From positions 122,238,912-122,302,911 of the forward strand of contig CM060967.1 of the NCBI GenBank assembly GCA_030765045.1: DNA of 64,000 nucleotides. The letters are read 5' to 3'. Of this stretch, positions 12,399 to 23,207 are shown piece by piece. How positions within the stretch are numbered: the first letter of the stretch is position 1; each line of letters opens with the position of its first letter. The position numbers and the translations under genes are program-made. This DNA is from Tenodera sinensis (Eukaryota; Arthropoda; Insecta; Mantodea; Mantidae). A model generated the notes under the pieces. It was not told the DNA's origin. It searched no databases and saw nothing but the letters and a program-made list of their open reading frames with translations.

Positions 12399-12938
12399 AC
12401 AGCAAGAAAGGGGGCCCTTCCTTTCTGGGAACTGTCTCGCTTATTCCCAGGACCTTCAGGATAGAGGTGGCTTAGGGAGAGCCAGCCAACGTCACGATTG
12501 GTACCTTGTTGGGATTGTTAGAGACCTCGTCCTTATTAGGTACATCGTCGTGTGCATCTGGTCAGCCTACGGAGCTCTCCTTCATCCGTATCTCCCAAGG
12601 GTCATACTGGAAGCAAAAAGGGCCCGCTACGTCCTTTGGACGGAGCTGTGCTTCAGATACTGGAAACCCCGCCGCCTGAATACTGCTATCTTCTAACAGA
12701 GTTGTGTGTATGCTAGCAAAGCAAGTCCCTCCAAGGTCTACTACGGTAAGTACGTGATTGACGTTCCTAACATCCCGAACCAAATTCTCAGTTGGATTTC
12801 TGTAAGTGGTGAGATGGCTTACAACGGACACCCATTCAACTTTGGTCCACAAGCATGTTTGACCATCAGCTGCCTTCCTGAACACAGTTTCAGGGACCGT
12901 TGCCCGCGATGGTGGAGGGGAATCGCACGGGTTGACTC
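12399..12938. other. GC-richer unassigned stretch with opposing ORFs
   Basis: About 540 bp, more GC-rich than its surroundings, with overlapping open frames on both strands (12562-12885 minus; 12706-13008 plus). Neither translation shows a domain I recognise, and the plus-strand frame runs on into a SINE. It could be a fragment of an unidentified repeat. Confidence 0.35.
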
Positions 12939-13142
12939 CGTCGAGATGGCTCAGTTGGTTAAGTGCTGGTTTACTGATCCCACACCCGGCCCAGACCTAT
13001 GGTTTTAAGTGTACTTAAAAAGTAACAGACCCATGTCAGTAGATTTACTGACATGTAAAAGAAGTCCTGTGGGCGAAATTCCGGCACACCGGCAGTGTTG
13101 ATGTGATCCTGGTAATTGGCAGTGTCGTTGAATAATAAAATA
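12939..13142 (+). mobile_element. SINE-A copy 3
   Basis: Box A is intact (ATGGCTCAGTTGGTTAAG). The box B region is partly deleted (CACACCCGGCCCAGAC). The body matches the other copies through CCGGCACACCGGC and GTGTCGTTGAATAATAA. With the promoter damaged, the copy should not be transcribed by RNA polymerase III. Confidence 0.85.
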
Positions 13143-13528
13143 TTTATTTACTCTACGTGGTGACTGGCTGACGGGTAATGCCCAGCCCCGGAGTATCGCG
13201 CAATACTGTTTTTATCCACAAATCCCGGAGAAGTGTCATTATATATTTGGCGATTCGCTCCCTCGATATATACATTGGGGGGTGAGACCCTAAGATGAGC
13301 TAGGTTCAAGCCAAGGCTCTCGCTAAGCCGGAGTGACGCCCAGGTTGTGAGCATTCCATCGGAGACATTTGCAGTGGTGGAGGATTTAATTGCCATGGAA
13401 CAAAAGGAATCAAACAAATCAGTTGAAGGTAATGCAAGTAGTTGAGTCTAGTGGTCCTCGCTGTTCCGTAATTAATAGAACAGAGGAAGGAAAGGGATTT
13501 AACTTGGCGAGTCAATTCATTAAAAAAA

Positions 13529-14216
13529 TCTGATATGTTACACTCACATGACTTTCTCTACTCTTGTACTAGCCATTCTTACAAGCTCTTATTCCTATAT
13601 TTTCGTGTTAGTTGAGATCAACATTTGCAGAAATTATCTTATTATTTATCCTCTTGTGGCTACAAGGAGAATATGGGAATACAGCAGACTTTGAGCGATA
13701 GTCAAATCTTTTAGAGCTTTCAAATTCCGTTCTCTTTGCTCGGTTCACATATAAAAAATGAATAACGATGTTCCATTTGACAGAAGTATAAGTTGTCCAA
13801 AACTTACACAAATAACAAGGCATATCTCCGAAATGGCTCACTCTACGAAAACATTTATTTGGACATAAATTGTGTATTTTAACAAGATCTGAATTTTTTG
13901 TATAGTGATATTTGGTCTATCTCTTATGGTTTATCAGTTATGCAAAAGTCATCCAGAGTAAATAGAACTGCATCGGCTATAGCCAGAAAATTCAAGTTGT
14001 ACATTTCATTTGACATAAAAATATTTTAAACATGTCATTTTAATCAAAATTGTTAGTCATTTTCAAGAAAATCAAAATTTTCCATGTAAAGGGTAGTTTA
14101 GGGTGGAGCAATTTTCTTCAAAATCTTCCTGTCACATCCTTGAAAGATATTAAACTTAAATGCCAACTTTGGTTTTTAACCAACTTTTCGTTTTTGAGTT
14201 ATGCTGTCCACAGACT

Positions 14217-14300
<84 letters not shown>

Positions 14301-14423
14301 CGGCAAATGTTTCTGATTTTTTTTTTTTTTTCAGTGTGTCTCGAAACATATATTTTAAGTGAAATCTCGACATCGAATTTTTGGGTGGAATGCAATACTT
14401 TACTAAACGTAGTAGAGAAAGGA
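13529..14423 (-). mobile_element. RepH copy 2, with (CA)n core
   Basis: Reverse-complement copy. It starts with the stem-loop end (TCTGATATGTTACACTC) and the CATGACTTTCTCTACT motif, runs through all shared middle blocks, and ends at GTAGTAGAGAAAGG. The microsatellite core is a (CA)n run at 14218-14294. The terminal stem has one mismatch relative to copies 1, 7 and 8. Confidence 0.72.
14218..14294. repeat. (CA)n microsatellite inside RepH copy 2
   Basis: About 38 CA units. Long Thr-His and Val-Cys open frames across it are artefacts. Confidence 0.97.
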
Positions 14424-14980
14424 AAAAGAGACTGATAAAATTGCTGAGGCTCAACTTTCCAGCATGTGACACATAGGAGATGGTCATCGTTGATATCTTA
14501 TAATGCTCAACAGATTTCTGGTGTCTAAATTAACCAGAGTAAGACATCTTGACGCTACGTACTTGGTTTCTGCAAGGTTGGGCCACTGCCAGTATCAACA
14601 TGTCCAGATTGCAGCAGTTGTTCTTTGTTCTTTTACTTATCATAAAATGTTACCACATTCGTTAAACCGCAGGGCAGATGGCCTAATACCTTCATATCCA
14701 ACGTTCCATTACTTTTGCGTCGTATGATGCTTGTATGCAAGAGAATTTGTCCGAGCAATAAGTTTTACCGATGCCACCACGTTGTAATTATGATCAGAAC
14801 CTTCCAAAAATTACTGGCTGTTAATTGGTTCCATAATATTCATGTGCAGACGCCCGGAGGCTTTTTGCAGGGGTTGAATATTATGCTTGTTGGCTACAAT
14901 AGGGGAACCAATAGCACTGGCCGACATCTGCCGTTTGGTCTGCTTGCGCATGCGTATTGGTGAACCTTCGGATAATAGTT

Positions 14981-15040
14981 TAGTTAGTTGTTCTATGGAT
15001 TTTTTAGATTTTTTAGTTAGTTGTTCTATGGATTTGTTAG
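14981..15040. repeat. 33-bp tandem duplication
   Basis: The unit starting TAGTTAGTTGTTCTATGGAT is present twice (from 14981 and from 15014), directly before RepH copy 3. The rest of 14424-14980 shows nothing recognisable. Confidence 0.8.
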
Positions 15041-15207
15041 AGTTCTTCCCCTACCGGTAAGTAGGGGAAGAATTGTATTCCACCCAAAAATTCGATGTCG
15101 AGATTTCACCGGAAATATATGTTTTGCGACCCCCTGAATCCAAAAAAGGCATTTTTAGAAAAAGGTCCGTGTGTGTGTCTGTCTTTGTCTGTCTGCCTGT
15201 CTGTCTA

Positions 15208-15264
<57 letters not shown>

Positions 15265-15672
15265 GGACAGCATAACTCAAAAACGAAAAGTCGGTTAAAA
15301 ACCAAATTTGGTATTTAAGTTTAATGTCTTTCAAGGATGCGATACGAAGATTTTGAAGAAAATAACCCCACCCTAAACTACACTTTACATGGAAAATTTT
15401 GGGAAAAATTTCATTTTGTTGAAAATGGCTCTAATGATTTTGATTAAATGTCATATGTTTGAGATATTTCTATGACAAATGAAATGTAAATCTTAAATTT
15501 TCTAGCTATAGCTTATGCAGTCTTGTTTACTCTGGATGACTTTTGAATAACTCGTAAACCGTAAGAGATAGACCAAATCATACTATACACAAAATGTAGA
15601 TCTTGCTAAAATACACAATTTATATCCGAATAAATGTTCTTGTAGGGTGAACCATTTCGGAAATATGCCTTT
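15038..15672 (+). mobile_element. RepH copy 3, truncated at its 3' side
   Basis: Begins at the AAGTAGGGGAAG block and stops after ACCATTTCGGAAATATGCC. It lacks the last 250 bp or so, including the inverted motif and stem-loop. Its microsatellite core is a (CTGT)n array at about 15176-15262. A second copy follows head to tail within about 10 bp. Confidence 0.7.
15176..15262. repeat. (CTGT)n microsatellite inside RepH copy 3
   Basis: Tetranucleotide array of roughly 20 units with a few interruptions, at the position that is (TG)n or (CA)n in sister copies. Confidence 0.95.
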
Positions 15673-15680
15673 TTTTTAAA

Positions 15681-16822
15681 TAAATAAACTAGTAAGTAGA
15701 GGAAGTATTGTATTCCACCCAAAACTTAGATATCGAGATTTCATCGGAAATGTGCTTTGAGGCCCCGCCCTGAAAAATAGCCTTTTTTAAAAAGGTCCGT
15801 GTGTGTATGGATGTGTGGGGAGTGTGGGGTTGTATGCGCGCAGGCGCGCGCGTGTGTTTGTCTATGTGTGCGTGTCAGTCTGGGGCAGCATAACTTCAAA
15901 ATGTAAAGGCGGCGCCGTAGTCGAGTGATTAGACCATTCCCTTATCACCAAACCGGCCCGGGTTCGATCCCAGGCATCAGCATGTGAGATTTTGGTGGAC
16001 GAAGCGGTGCTGGGACGATTTCCCTCCGGGTTTCCGGTTTCCCCCACCATCTCATTCCACCGGTACTCCATTTTCATTCCATGCATCATCAGTATCACCG
16101 CCTGCGGTGCCGTATGTAGTAAAAGTGGGCGTAAAACACTACAAAAAAATAAAAAACCAAAAGTCGGTTAAAAACAAAGTTAGTACTCAAGTTTAATGTC
16201 TTTCAAGGATGCGACACGAAGATTTTGAAGAAAATTCCTGCACCCTAAACTACCTTTTACATGGAAAATTTTTCGAAAATTTTGATTTACTTGAAAATGG
16301 CTCTAACGATTATTAAACTGCCATATTTTTGAGATATTTTTATGGCAAATGTAATGTATACCTTGTATTAGGCTAATTTTGCCTCTGGATGACTTTTACA
16401 TAACTGGTAAATCGTAAAAGATAGACAAAATCTTACTATAAAAAAAATGTAGATCTTGCTAAAACACAATTTGTGTCTAAATAATTTTGTGTGTGTGTGT
16501 TGTGTTGTGTGTGTCTGTCTGTCTGTCTGTCTGTTATTTGTGTGAGTTTTGGAGAGCAAACTTCTGTCAAATGTAACATCGTTATTCATTTTTTATATGT
16601 TAACCGTGCAAAGAGAACGGAATTTGAAAGCTTTAAAAGATTTGACTATCGTACAAAGCCTACTTATTCTAATATCCCCCTTATACCTACAAGGAAATAA
16701 GCAATAAGATAATTTCTGAAAATGTTTATCTCGTTTAACACAAAGAAGATAAAGGAATAAGATATTGTAAAAATGGTTAGTATAAGAGTAGACAAAGTCA
16801 TATGAGTGCAACCTGTGAGCTT
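15681..16822 (+). mobile_element. RepH copy 4, interrupted by a SINE-B
   Basis: Starts with AGTAAGTAGAGGAAGTATTG and reaches GTAGACAAAGTCATATGAGTGC. The SINE at 15909-16156 sits just before the AAAGTCGGTTAAAAAC block. A second small repeat cluster ((GT)n then (CTGT)n, about 16488-16535) lies in the right part, which is not the usual core position. The terminal stem is degraded. Confidence 0.68.
15909..16156 (+). mobile_element. SINE-B copy 1 (tRNA-derived)
   Basis: tRNA-like head with box A (CCGTAGTCGAGTGATTAGACC) split by a short leader and box B (GGGTTCGATCCCAGG). The GC-rich body contains GGTGGACGAAGCGGTGCTGG and CTCATTCCACCGGTACTCC, and the 3' end has CGTAAAACACTAC plus A-rich sequence. 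Closely related copies lie at 26206 and, truncated, at 20090. Confidence 0.88.
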
Positions 16823-17015
16823 TTTGGTTTGAGTTTTCTAATAGCTTTCTCAAACGCGAAATCGCTATGCGGTTTTTCTTATGACCATGCAAAGAGAATG
16901 GCGTTCATTTTAGGATATTATTTGCCTATGTGGACGACTTTACTTATCGATTAAATTAATATAATTATGGAGATGGAGTATACTTTTAACGGGATATTCT
17001 TTGCCACAATATAAT

Positions 17016-17270
17016 ATAATAGGTACTAAGCAACGGGGTTGTCAACCCGTACGATAATTACGGGGGCATATGATAATTTGAATGTATGTACTCCTGGTTG
17101 TCAACCCGTACGATAATTACGGGGGCATATGATAATTTGAATGTATGTACTCCTGGTTGTCAACCCGTACGATAATTATGGGGGTGTACGATAATTTGAA
17201 TGTACGTACTCATGGTTGTCTACCCGTACGATAATTATGGGTGGTACGATACCGGCGAAGTACCTATTAT
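17016..17270. repeat. 59-bp tandem array bounded by inverted 11-mers
   Basis: A 59-bp unit beginning GGTTGTCAACCCGTACGATA is repeated 3.7 times, from 17037, 17096, 17155 and 17214. The first two units are identical and the later ones diverge. Each unit carries a small hairpin, CCCGTA-7 nt-TACGGG. The array is bounded by ATAATAGGTAC (17016-17026) and its exact reverse complement (17260-17270). Confidence 0.85.
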
Positions 17271-17379
17271 TTTCACTGGTTTGAAATGAAATTAATTACA
17301 AATAACGACACCACTTTTAGCCTCGTGGCTTGTCTCCATCCCTTTAAGCCCTAAGGCAACCATTTCATATCCTGCTAAT

Positions 17380-17860
17380 CCTGCTAATCCTTCTACTCTT
17401 TATCCTCTTGTTGCCAGTGTGCCCAGATCTGGTGATCTCAATGAAGAAGGCACTGTTCAGAAAATTGATGATCAATGGAAAAAACCCGGAATACGTGATA
17501 TTCCGTGTGAAATAAAGAACATGCCCGAACCTGGCAGTTTCTAGAGTGTTGTTAAACATATGTGTCACCTTGGTGGAAATACTGATTTCAAAGAACTGAC
17601 GGAGGTTGCATTATCAGAGATTTTATTGCCCCACAGAAACACTTCTTGTGAAAGTGTTTTCTAAACTAGGTTTAATAAAAACCAAAATTAGAAACAGATT
17701 GGCGCTAGATACAGTAAATGGACTTATTCGTTCGTCTCAGCTTATGAAAGAATGTGTTGGGTGCGAAAATCTGCAAGCCACCGAGATGTTAAAGTTTATC
17801 TCAACAACAAATTTGTATAATACTACAACAGTTGAGGAAGATGAACTTTCAGATGAATAG
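17380..17860 (+). pseudogene. hAT-family transposase C-terminal remnant
   Basis: The translation gives EEGTVQKIDDQWKK upstream, then LSEILLPHRNTSCES, then (after a frameshift near 17650) VFSKLGLIKTKIRNRLALDT and VNGLIRSSQLMKEC. The order Leu-Pro-His-x-N, E-x-VFS and KT-x-x-RNRL is typical of the hAT C-terminal dimerisation region. A stop near 17541 and the frameshift make it inactive. No 8-bp target duplication or element ends were identified. Confidence 0.68.
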
Positions 17861-18317
17861 TGCGAGAAACATAAGTACTAAGTTGTAATACTGATTGAGA
17901 TCATGAATCTTGTGAGTGGATACCATCAACATCAATACTATTACATTTTTATAGTAAATAGACTTAGGGGTCTCCGTCTAGGGGATATGTGAATAGCGAC
18001 CACAAGGTACCCAAGCTGAGCAGAACATTACTTCCACTTACTGGTGTTTTGCTCCTCACTGTAACGTTTCTATCTGACCTTACCTTGGTCATCTCTTGTT
18101 CTCTTCCGACCCTGATGCTATTAGGGTTCCTGAGGGCTAGGGAGTCTTTATTTTTCCAACCTCTCCATTTCTCTATAAAAACTTAACCCCTAACATGCTG
18201 ACCTGTCATGGCATGTAATACGTCCTCTGATTGGTGATCAGAGGATATGGTCGGAGAATTTATTTTGATAATTCTCCCGGTCAGGTCGGTGAGACCCGTA
18301 AACCAACGACAGGTGTG
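17861..18317. other. Unassigned sequence
   Basis: Follows the hAT remnant and may be its 3' non-coding part. No recognisable gene. Confidence 0.35.
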
Positions 18318-18467
18318 GTCCTCCAGACATTCTGGGGGTTGTGAGAGAGCGATGTAACCGCCAAAACATAAAAATATATAGTGCTCTCTAAAAAGCGGTT
18401 ACTATTACTGCTATTGCTCTCTTCAATAACATCAGTGAAAAATATTGGAGAGCAAGAGGATTAATGA
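18318..18467 (-). repeat. RepF dispersed repeat, copy 1
   Basis: About 150 bp that matches 28381-28529 as the reverse complement at roughly 90% by eye. It includes CCAGACATTCTGGGGGTTGT and AAGCGGTTACTATTACTGC. No coding meaning is apparent. Confidence 0.8.
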
Positions 18468-18851
18468 CAAGCTAACAACAACATTTTCATAGGTGTTATG
18501 CTGATACATTTATTATTGTAGCATATGGTTCATGATAATTTTGAATTCAAATGTATAATTTGAATATAATTTTTTATAATTTAAATATAATTTTGAGTCA
18601 GTGGTACGATAGTTTTACTTTTAAGCATTAGCAACCCTGCTATGCAATGACCGTTTTGTAGTCTTTTAAAGTTGAACAACAGGCTTCAGAAAAATATGCG
18701 TTGTCACAGAGTATTGATACACATTTCGGTGAGAATTATCCTTTATAAGCATCACTGAATAAACAACATACGTCTCATAAAAATCTGTTTATCTCACACG
18801 CTGGCAGATTTTAACGTGGATGAGATAGGCACTACCACCTCACTTTAAATA

Positions 18852-19026
18852 TCCGATGTGCTGCACTCACATGACTTTCTCTACTCCTATACTAACCATT
18901 GTTACAATTCCTTCGTGTTAGTTAAGATAAACATTTCTCTTATTATTTATTTTCTTGTAGATACAAGGGGAATATAGGAGTAGAGTAGACTTTGAGTGAT
19001 AGTCACATCTCTTCAAGCTTTGAAAT
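18852..19026 (-). mobile_element. RepH copy 5, first part (split by the 6-kb element)
   Basis: Starts with the intact stem-loop end (GATGTG-CTGCACT-CACATG) and ACTTTCTCTACT, and follows the RepH consensus until AAGCTTTGAAAT. There the 6-kb inverted-repeat element begins. The consensus resumes at 25061 with AAATTCCG. Confidence 0.78.
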
Positions 19027-19090
19027 GAGTCATTCCACGTCAAATCGAACAAAATATGACAAAAAATGACGTTGATCTCTCATATTTTCT

Positions 19091-19121
<31 letters not shown>

Positions 19122-20089
19122 GTGTGTGTTTCGGAACAAAATATATTTGACCTGTGTTTCTTCGTTTTATAAAAAAACATCATTTTGGCAAATATTAATT
19201 TTTGAAATGTCCCAAAAATCGCGCGCTCCTTACTCTTCGATCAATCATACCTCCGATTGTAATGAAGCAAATTACTTGATCTTTGGCTCAAATTAAATAT
19301 AAATCGTAGTATTTTGTGAGGTATTTATTAGAAAATTTTATTAATTATTATTAATATTATATTTTATAGGATTGAAGTTTTAAAGTTAGATAACATAGAC
19401 TCGACCATTTAAAAATCTGGAAAAAAAAACTAAAAATACAATGAAGTTTATTCAATATTCTCAGAGAAAATCAGAATGGAGTCTCTAATTCAGCTGTAAT
19501 TAATTTACTTGCAAATCAGTGCAGCGGTGACGGCAGCGGTGACGGCTACCGTAACCTCGCACTTATTGTCACCTACGGCAACTGTCCACTGCTTGAGGTT
19601 CCATGAACGTTACAGCAGTACAGTAAGGAGAACACTGCTAGCTCATGTACACTATTAGTATCTTCAAAATGTTTTTAAAATATGCATTTTAAACTAATGT
19701 TTCCATACAAGACACTGCTTTATCCCCTTCTTCGAAAGAAAATTGTTTCACTAAAGCTTCAGTTTTTGCCAAAGGAATGGAGTGTAATTTTAAAGCATAG
19801 CTGAACCCATCGTTCTTGGCCCCTGACCTTGACTGGAAGTCCTGCTGGCGAATCCATAGCTTTTGTCTGTTTCATCAGCTCATATTGTATAATTCTGCGA
19901 ATGAAACCATGCACATGGGGAGGGAGGGGGGAGGTAGTGTCTGCATGATCTGAGACAGTCTTGCTAATTCACACGTGCTTTTTAGTGCAGCGTGCAGTTG
20001 AAGACATAGATATTTGCGAAAAAGAGTGAATATAGTGAATTTGTGGGACATTGATCATAGCTTAAATCAATTATGCCAGCTGTACGTTC

Positions 20090-20242
20090 GAAGCGGCGTC
20101 AGGGCGGGTTTTCTCCGGGTGCTCCGGTTTCCCCCGCCATCTCATTCCACCGGACCTCCATCTTCATTCCATGTATCATCAGTGTCACCACCTGCGGTGC
20201 CGTAGTAGTAAAAGCGGGCGTTAAACACTACAGCAACAACAA
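20090..20242 (+). mobile_element. SINE-B copy 2, 5'-truncated, 13-bp target duplication
   Basis: Only the body and tail of SINE-B are present (TTTCTCCGGGTGCTCCGG to GCGGGCGTTAAACACTAC). It is flanked by a perfect 13-bp duplication, CAGCTGTACGTTC (20077-20089 and 20243-20255). The truncated 5' end with an intact duplication shows truncation during insertion, not later deletion. Confidence 0.92.
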
Positions 20243-20794
20243 CAGCTGTACGTTCTAAACATTACACAGTCAGAGTAGATAAATTATTTCAAATGTATGG
20301 ACGTATATGAAGGAAGAAGCTGAAAGCAAAGAACTCCTTACATCAGAAGATTTTTTCAAAAAAATTCAAAAGTTCAAAACCACGTATCAGATGTCACAGG
20401 AGTATCAGAAAGAAGGTACATTGTGGAGACTTTTTCCAGGAGTCCAGGAGTGAGTACGAGTCGCCTGGGTTAACCCAGGCGGATGGTAAGGTGGCCACGG
20501 TACCTATCCGTTTAATTACGGATTTACCCGTGAGGTGGTATGGGTTTCAGGTTTTGGTGTTTTTGTATGTCTGATGGTGCAGGTTGGGTTCCTATTTGTC
20601 ACTGGCGGCGGGATCTGTCAGATCTTGGATGTCTAGCCATCCAAGCGACCATTGCCCTACTGATTACTTCGTCAGCCGCTTGTGGAGCCGTCAAGCAATG
20701 CAGTGCTAGTGACAGGAAACCGAGAGGAATAGGTGATAGATGTGGTGGTGCCAACTGTGGCTACATTTGGCGGATGGTGAAGGGAAAGCGGTAC

Positions 20795-21148
20795 CTACCA
20801 GCCAAGGGCGTCCTTGGGTAGGCGGTAGCTCTGTCTCCGCCTAGGGAGGCGGTGGTCATATTGCCCCAGGGTGTTGACCAGCTGGTTTGGGTGAGGTGTG
20901 AGTTTGGCATACATTGTGCGAGTCCTGTCCCGCACGACGTCCACAATGTATGGGATGCCGGAATGAGTGTGAAGGATGTGTGATGGAAACCTACGATCGG
21001 TATCGTAGATCATCCTAAGCGCCCTGTTCTGCACGGCCTGCAGCCTGCGGATGGTGGAACGAGCCACCGTACCCCAGACCTCGCACCCGTACAGAATCAG
21101 GGGCGGGACGATCGCACGGTACAAGCGCAGTTTCAGGTGTGTAGGCAT
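20795..21148 (-). pseudogene. Jockey-like ORF2, C-terminal region
   Basis: 118 codons with LKLRLYRAIVPPLILYGCEVWG and RRLQAVQNRALRMIYD (the YGxxxWG and LQxxQN blocks that follow the RT in Jockey-like proteins), ending at a natural stop. It is out of frame with the RT frame; the break is at about 21150-21195. Confidence 0.85.
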
Positions 21149-21193
21149 GGTTGAGTGGAGTATGGGATATAGCTGTCTCAGGGCGCCATGTCA

Positions 21194-22462
21194 CTAACCA
21201 ACCTTTGCTCTGACATGTGGAGTGAAGGTTAGACCACGGTCAAGTAGTACCCCCAGGTATTTGGCAGAGTTAACCCATGGGATTCTTCTCCGCTGCATTG
21301 CCAGGGATGCACCAGGCCGCCAGTTTCGAACTTTGCCCAATAGTAGAGCCTGGCTCTTCTGCGGGCTAATGGCCATTCTCCACTGTTCACTCCACCTGCC
21401 AATAGCATCGAGCTGTCGCTGTAGTGGAGGGAAGCAGTACCGAACATTTTTGTTCTGTGCCACTATGAGGACATCGTCTGCATACTGACACGTAACAGTA
21501 TGCGGTTCCACGGGTAGGTCAGACATGTAGGCAGCAAAGAGCAACGGCGATAGCACGCTACCTTCCGGAACTCCAGCCGCTATGGGTCTGACCGAGGACA
21601 ACTTCCCCTCCACTCGCACCCGAAAAGAGCGATCCCGAAGGAAGCTACAAATCAGGGTGAGGTAGGGGGGAGGGATTTCTGCCTCTCTGAGTTTATACAG
21701 TAACCCCTGGTGCCATGTGGTTCCAAAGGCTTTTTCTACTTCCAAAAGCACTGCGACTGTTTTGAAGTTTTCCTGGAAACCCTGGGCAACCTTCTCAATC
21801 AGCCGCATTAGCTGTAGTGTAGTGGAATCTCCATGACGGAAACCGAACTGATGATCCGGGATAAGTTGCCTTTCCTCGAAGAGAGGAGTGAGGCGGGATA
21901 GGAATAATCGTTCAAAAATTTTTGAAACGATGGGTAACAGGCTTATGGAGCGGTAATTTGAAGGGAAAACCGGGTCCTTGCCGGGCTTCAAAATGCAGAC
22001 CATCCTCGCCTCCTTCCAACAAGTTGGAAAGTGACGAAGCTGCAGACATGCATTATAAATCTTCGTCAGATGGACTACGGCCTTTCGGGGAAGGTGCTGG
22101 AGCATGGGTGCCATGATGTCATCATGCCCAGGGGATTTACCAGCTTTTAACCTCCTGATTTCAGAAGCCACCTGTCTTGGGGTGACTAAGGGGATTTGGA
22201 TATCTGCGCGTGGCGGCGGAGGTGCCTCATAGAGGTAATCTACCGTCGCCTCCACGAGTTCAGTAAATTCTTCGTCCTGGACATCTTCCCGGGGTTCGAA
22301 TTGGGATTCTAGATGGTCTGCGAAAGCCGTGGCTTTCTCTTGGGGCTCAAAAGAGAGTCTCCCGCGAGTGCCATGTAGAGGATGCTGATGTGTGTTTTTG
22401 TCCTTCCTCAGGGACCTGATTATCCGCCATGGTTGCTTCTCAGTGAGGTCTACATTTGCCAT
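21194..22462 (-). pseudogene. Jockey-like reverse transcriptase with altered motif A
   Basis: 422 codons. Visible motifs: KAGKSPGHDDIMAPML (about residue 106), SNYRSISLLPIVSKIFERL (170), HQFGFRHGDSTTLQL (204), motif A AVLLEVEKAFGTTWH (237), motif B AAGVPEGSVLSPLLF (298) and the catalytic CQYADDVLIVA (327). Motif A of this family normally reads L-D-V-E-K-A-F-D; here both Asp positions differ (E and G). The metal-binding Asp is therefore missing and the enzyme should be dead even though the frame is long. Cys-Gln-Tyr-Ala-Asp-Asp is intact. Confidence 0.9.
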
Positions 22463-23180
22463 CGTGTTTTTCCCAGGCTGTTTTGCGATGTAAACGCAAC
22501 AGGCGTCGTGCCAGGGATTTGAACCGCTGGTAAACTGCCTGTATCCTGGGATGGCGGAAACGCTGCCAGAGCCTTCGGACAGTTGCTTTGGCTTTGATCA
22601 ACTGTCTGAGTCCGATGGGGATGGTACGAGGGTTGGGTATGTCGGATGGAATGCGGTGCGTGTGGGCACGTACCACATCCCGGATATGTTGGGAGAATGC
22701 CCTGGCTGCCGCCTCCAGTGTATCGATAGAATCGACACGCGGACGCGGGTCCACAGACTGGTTAAGTTCAAGGATGGCTGCATCCCAGTCGATCTCGTAG
22801 GTCCAGTCTGGAGTGACCAGAGCTGGCAGGTCAATGTTGGAATCCACCAAGACAGGGTCATGGTCGGAGTCCAATTCATTGACCGCTGAGAGGTCTAGAT
22901 GAAAAGGAATGTTCTTGGTGAGCATGATATCGAGCACATCTGGCCTCCCTCGGGCCGGATGGAACGTAGGTCCTCTCGGTCCATGCGCAAGTATGCTTGG
23001 GCTACCGCTGATCAGGCGGTAGAGTCCTCGCCCCTTGGCATTGCTAACGCGTCTATGCCAATGTGCATGCTTAGCGTTGAGGTCGCCTGCGATGCGTACC
23101 GCAGGATGCAGGTTAAGGAGGGTATTGATATCAGCTTCGTAGAAGCGGTTATCAGGAAGGTCGTATGCCACTACCAACAC
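22440..23180 (-). pseudogene. Jockey-like APE endonuclease, C-terminal half
   Basis: Contains VRIAGDLNAKHAHWH (the GDLNAKH active-site strand), RPDVLDIMLTKN and LDSDHDPVLV (the SDH catalytic motif), followed by the Arg-rich linker to the RT. The N-terminal half (the strands with N-x-N-G and the catalytic Glu) is missing. The frame opens directly after the ORF1 stop, so about 300 bp have been deleted between ORF1 and this point. The frame overlaps the RT frame by about 20 bp in a different phase, indicating a frameshift at about 22450. Confidence 0.88.
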
Positions 23181-23207
23181 TACCGTGGCAGGGGCAGGTA
23201 CTACTGC

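Noticed and set aside
12562..13008. Coding gene in the GC-richer stretch between SINE-A copies
   Set aside because: Opposing frames without recognisable domains; the plus frame continues into a SINE.
14156..14487. Overlapping open frames on both strands (poly Thr-His, poly Val-Cys)
   Set aside because: Translation of the (CA)n array in RepH copy 2.
17037..17255. CRISPR-like array
   Set aside because: The 59-bp units are contiguous tandem repeats with no unique spacers, in an animal genome context.
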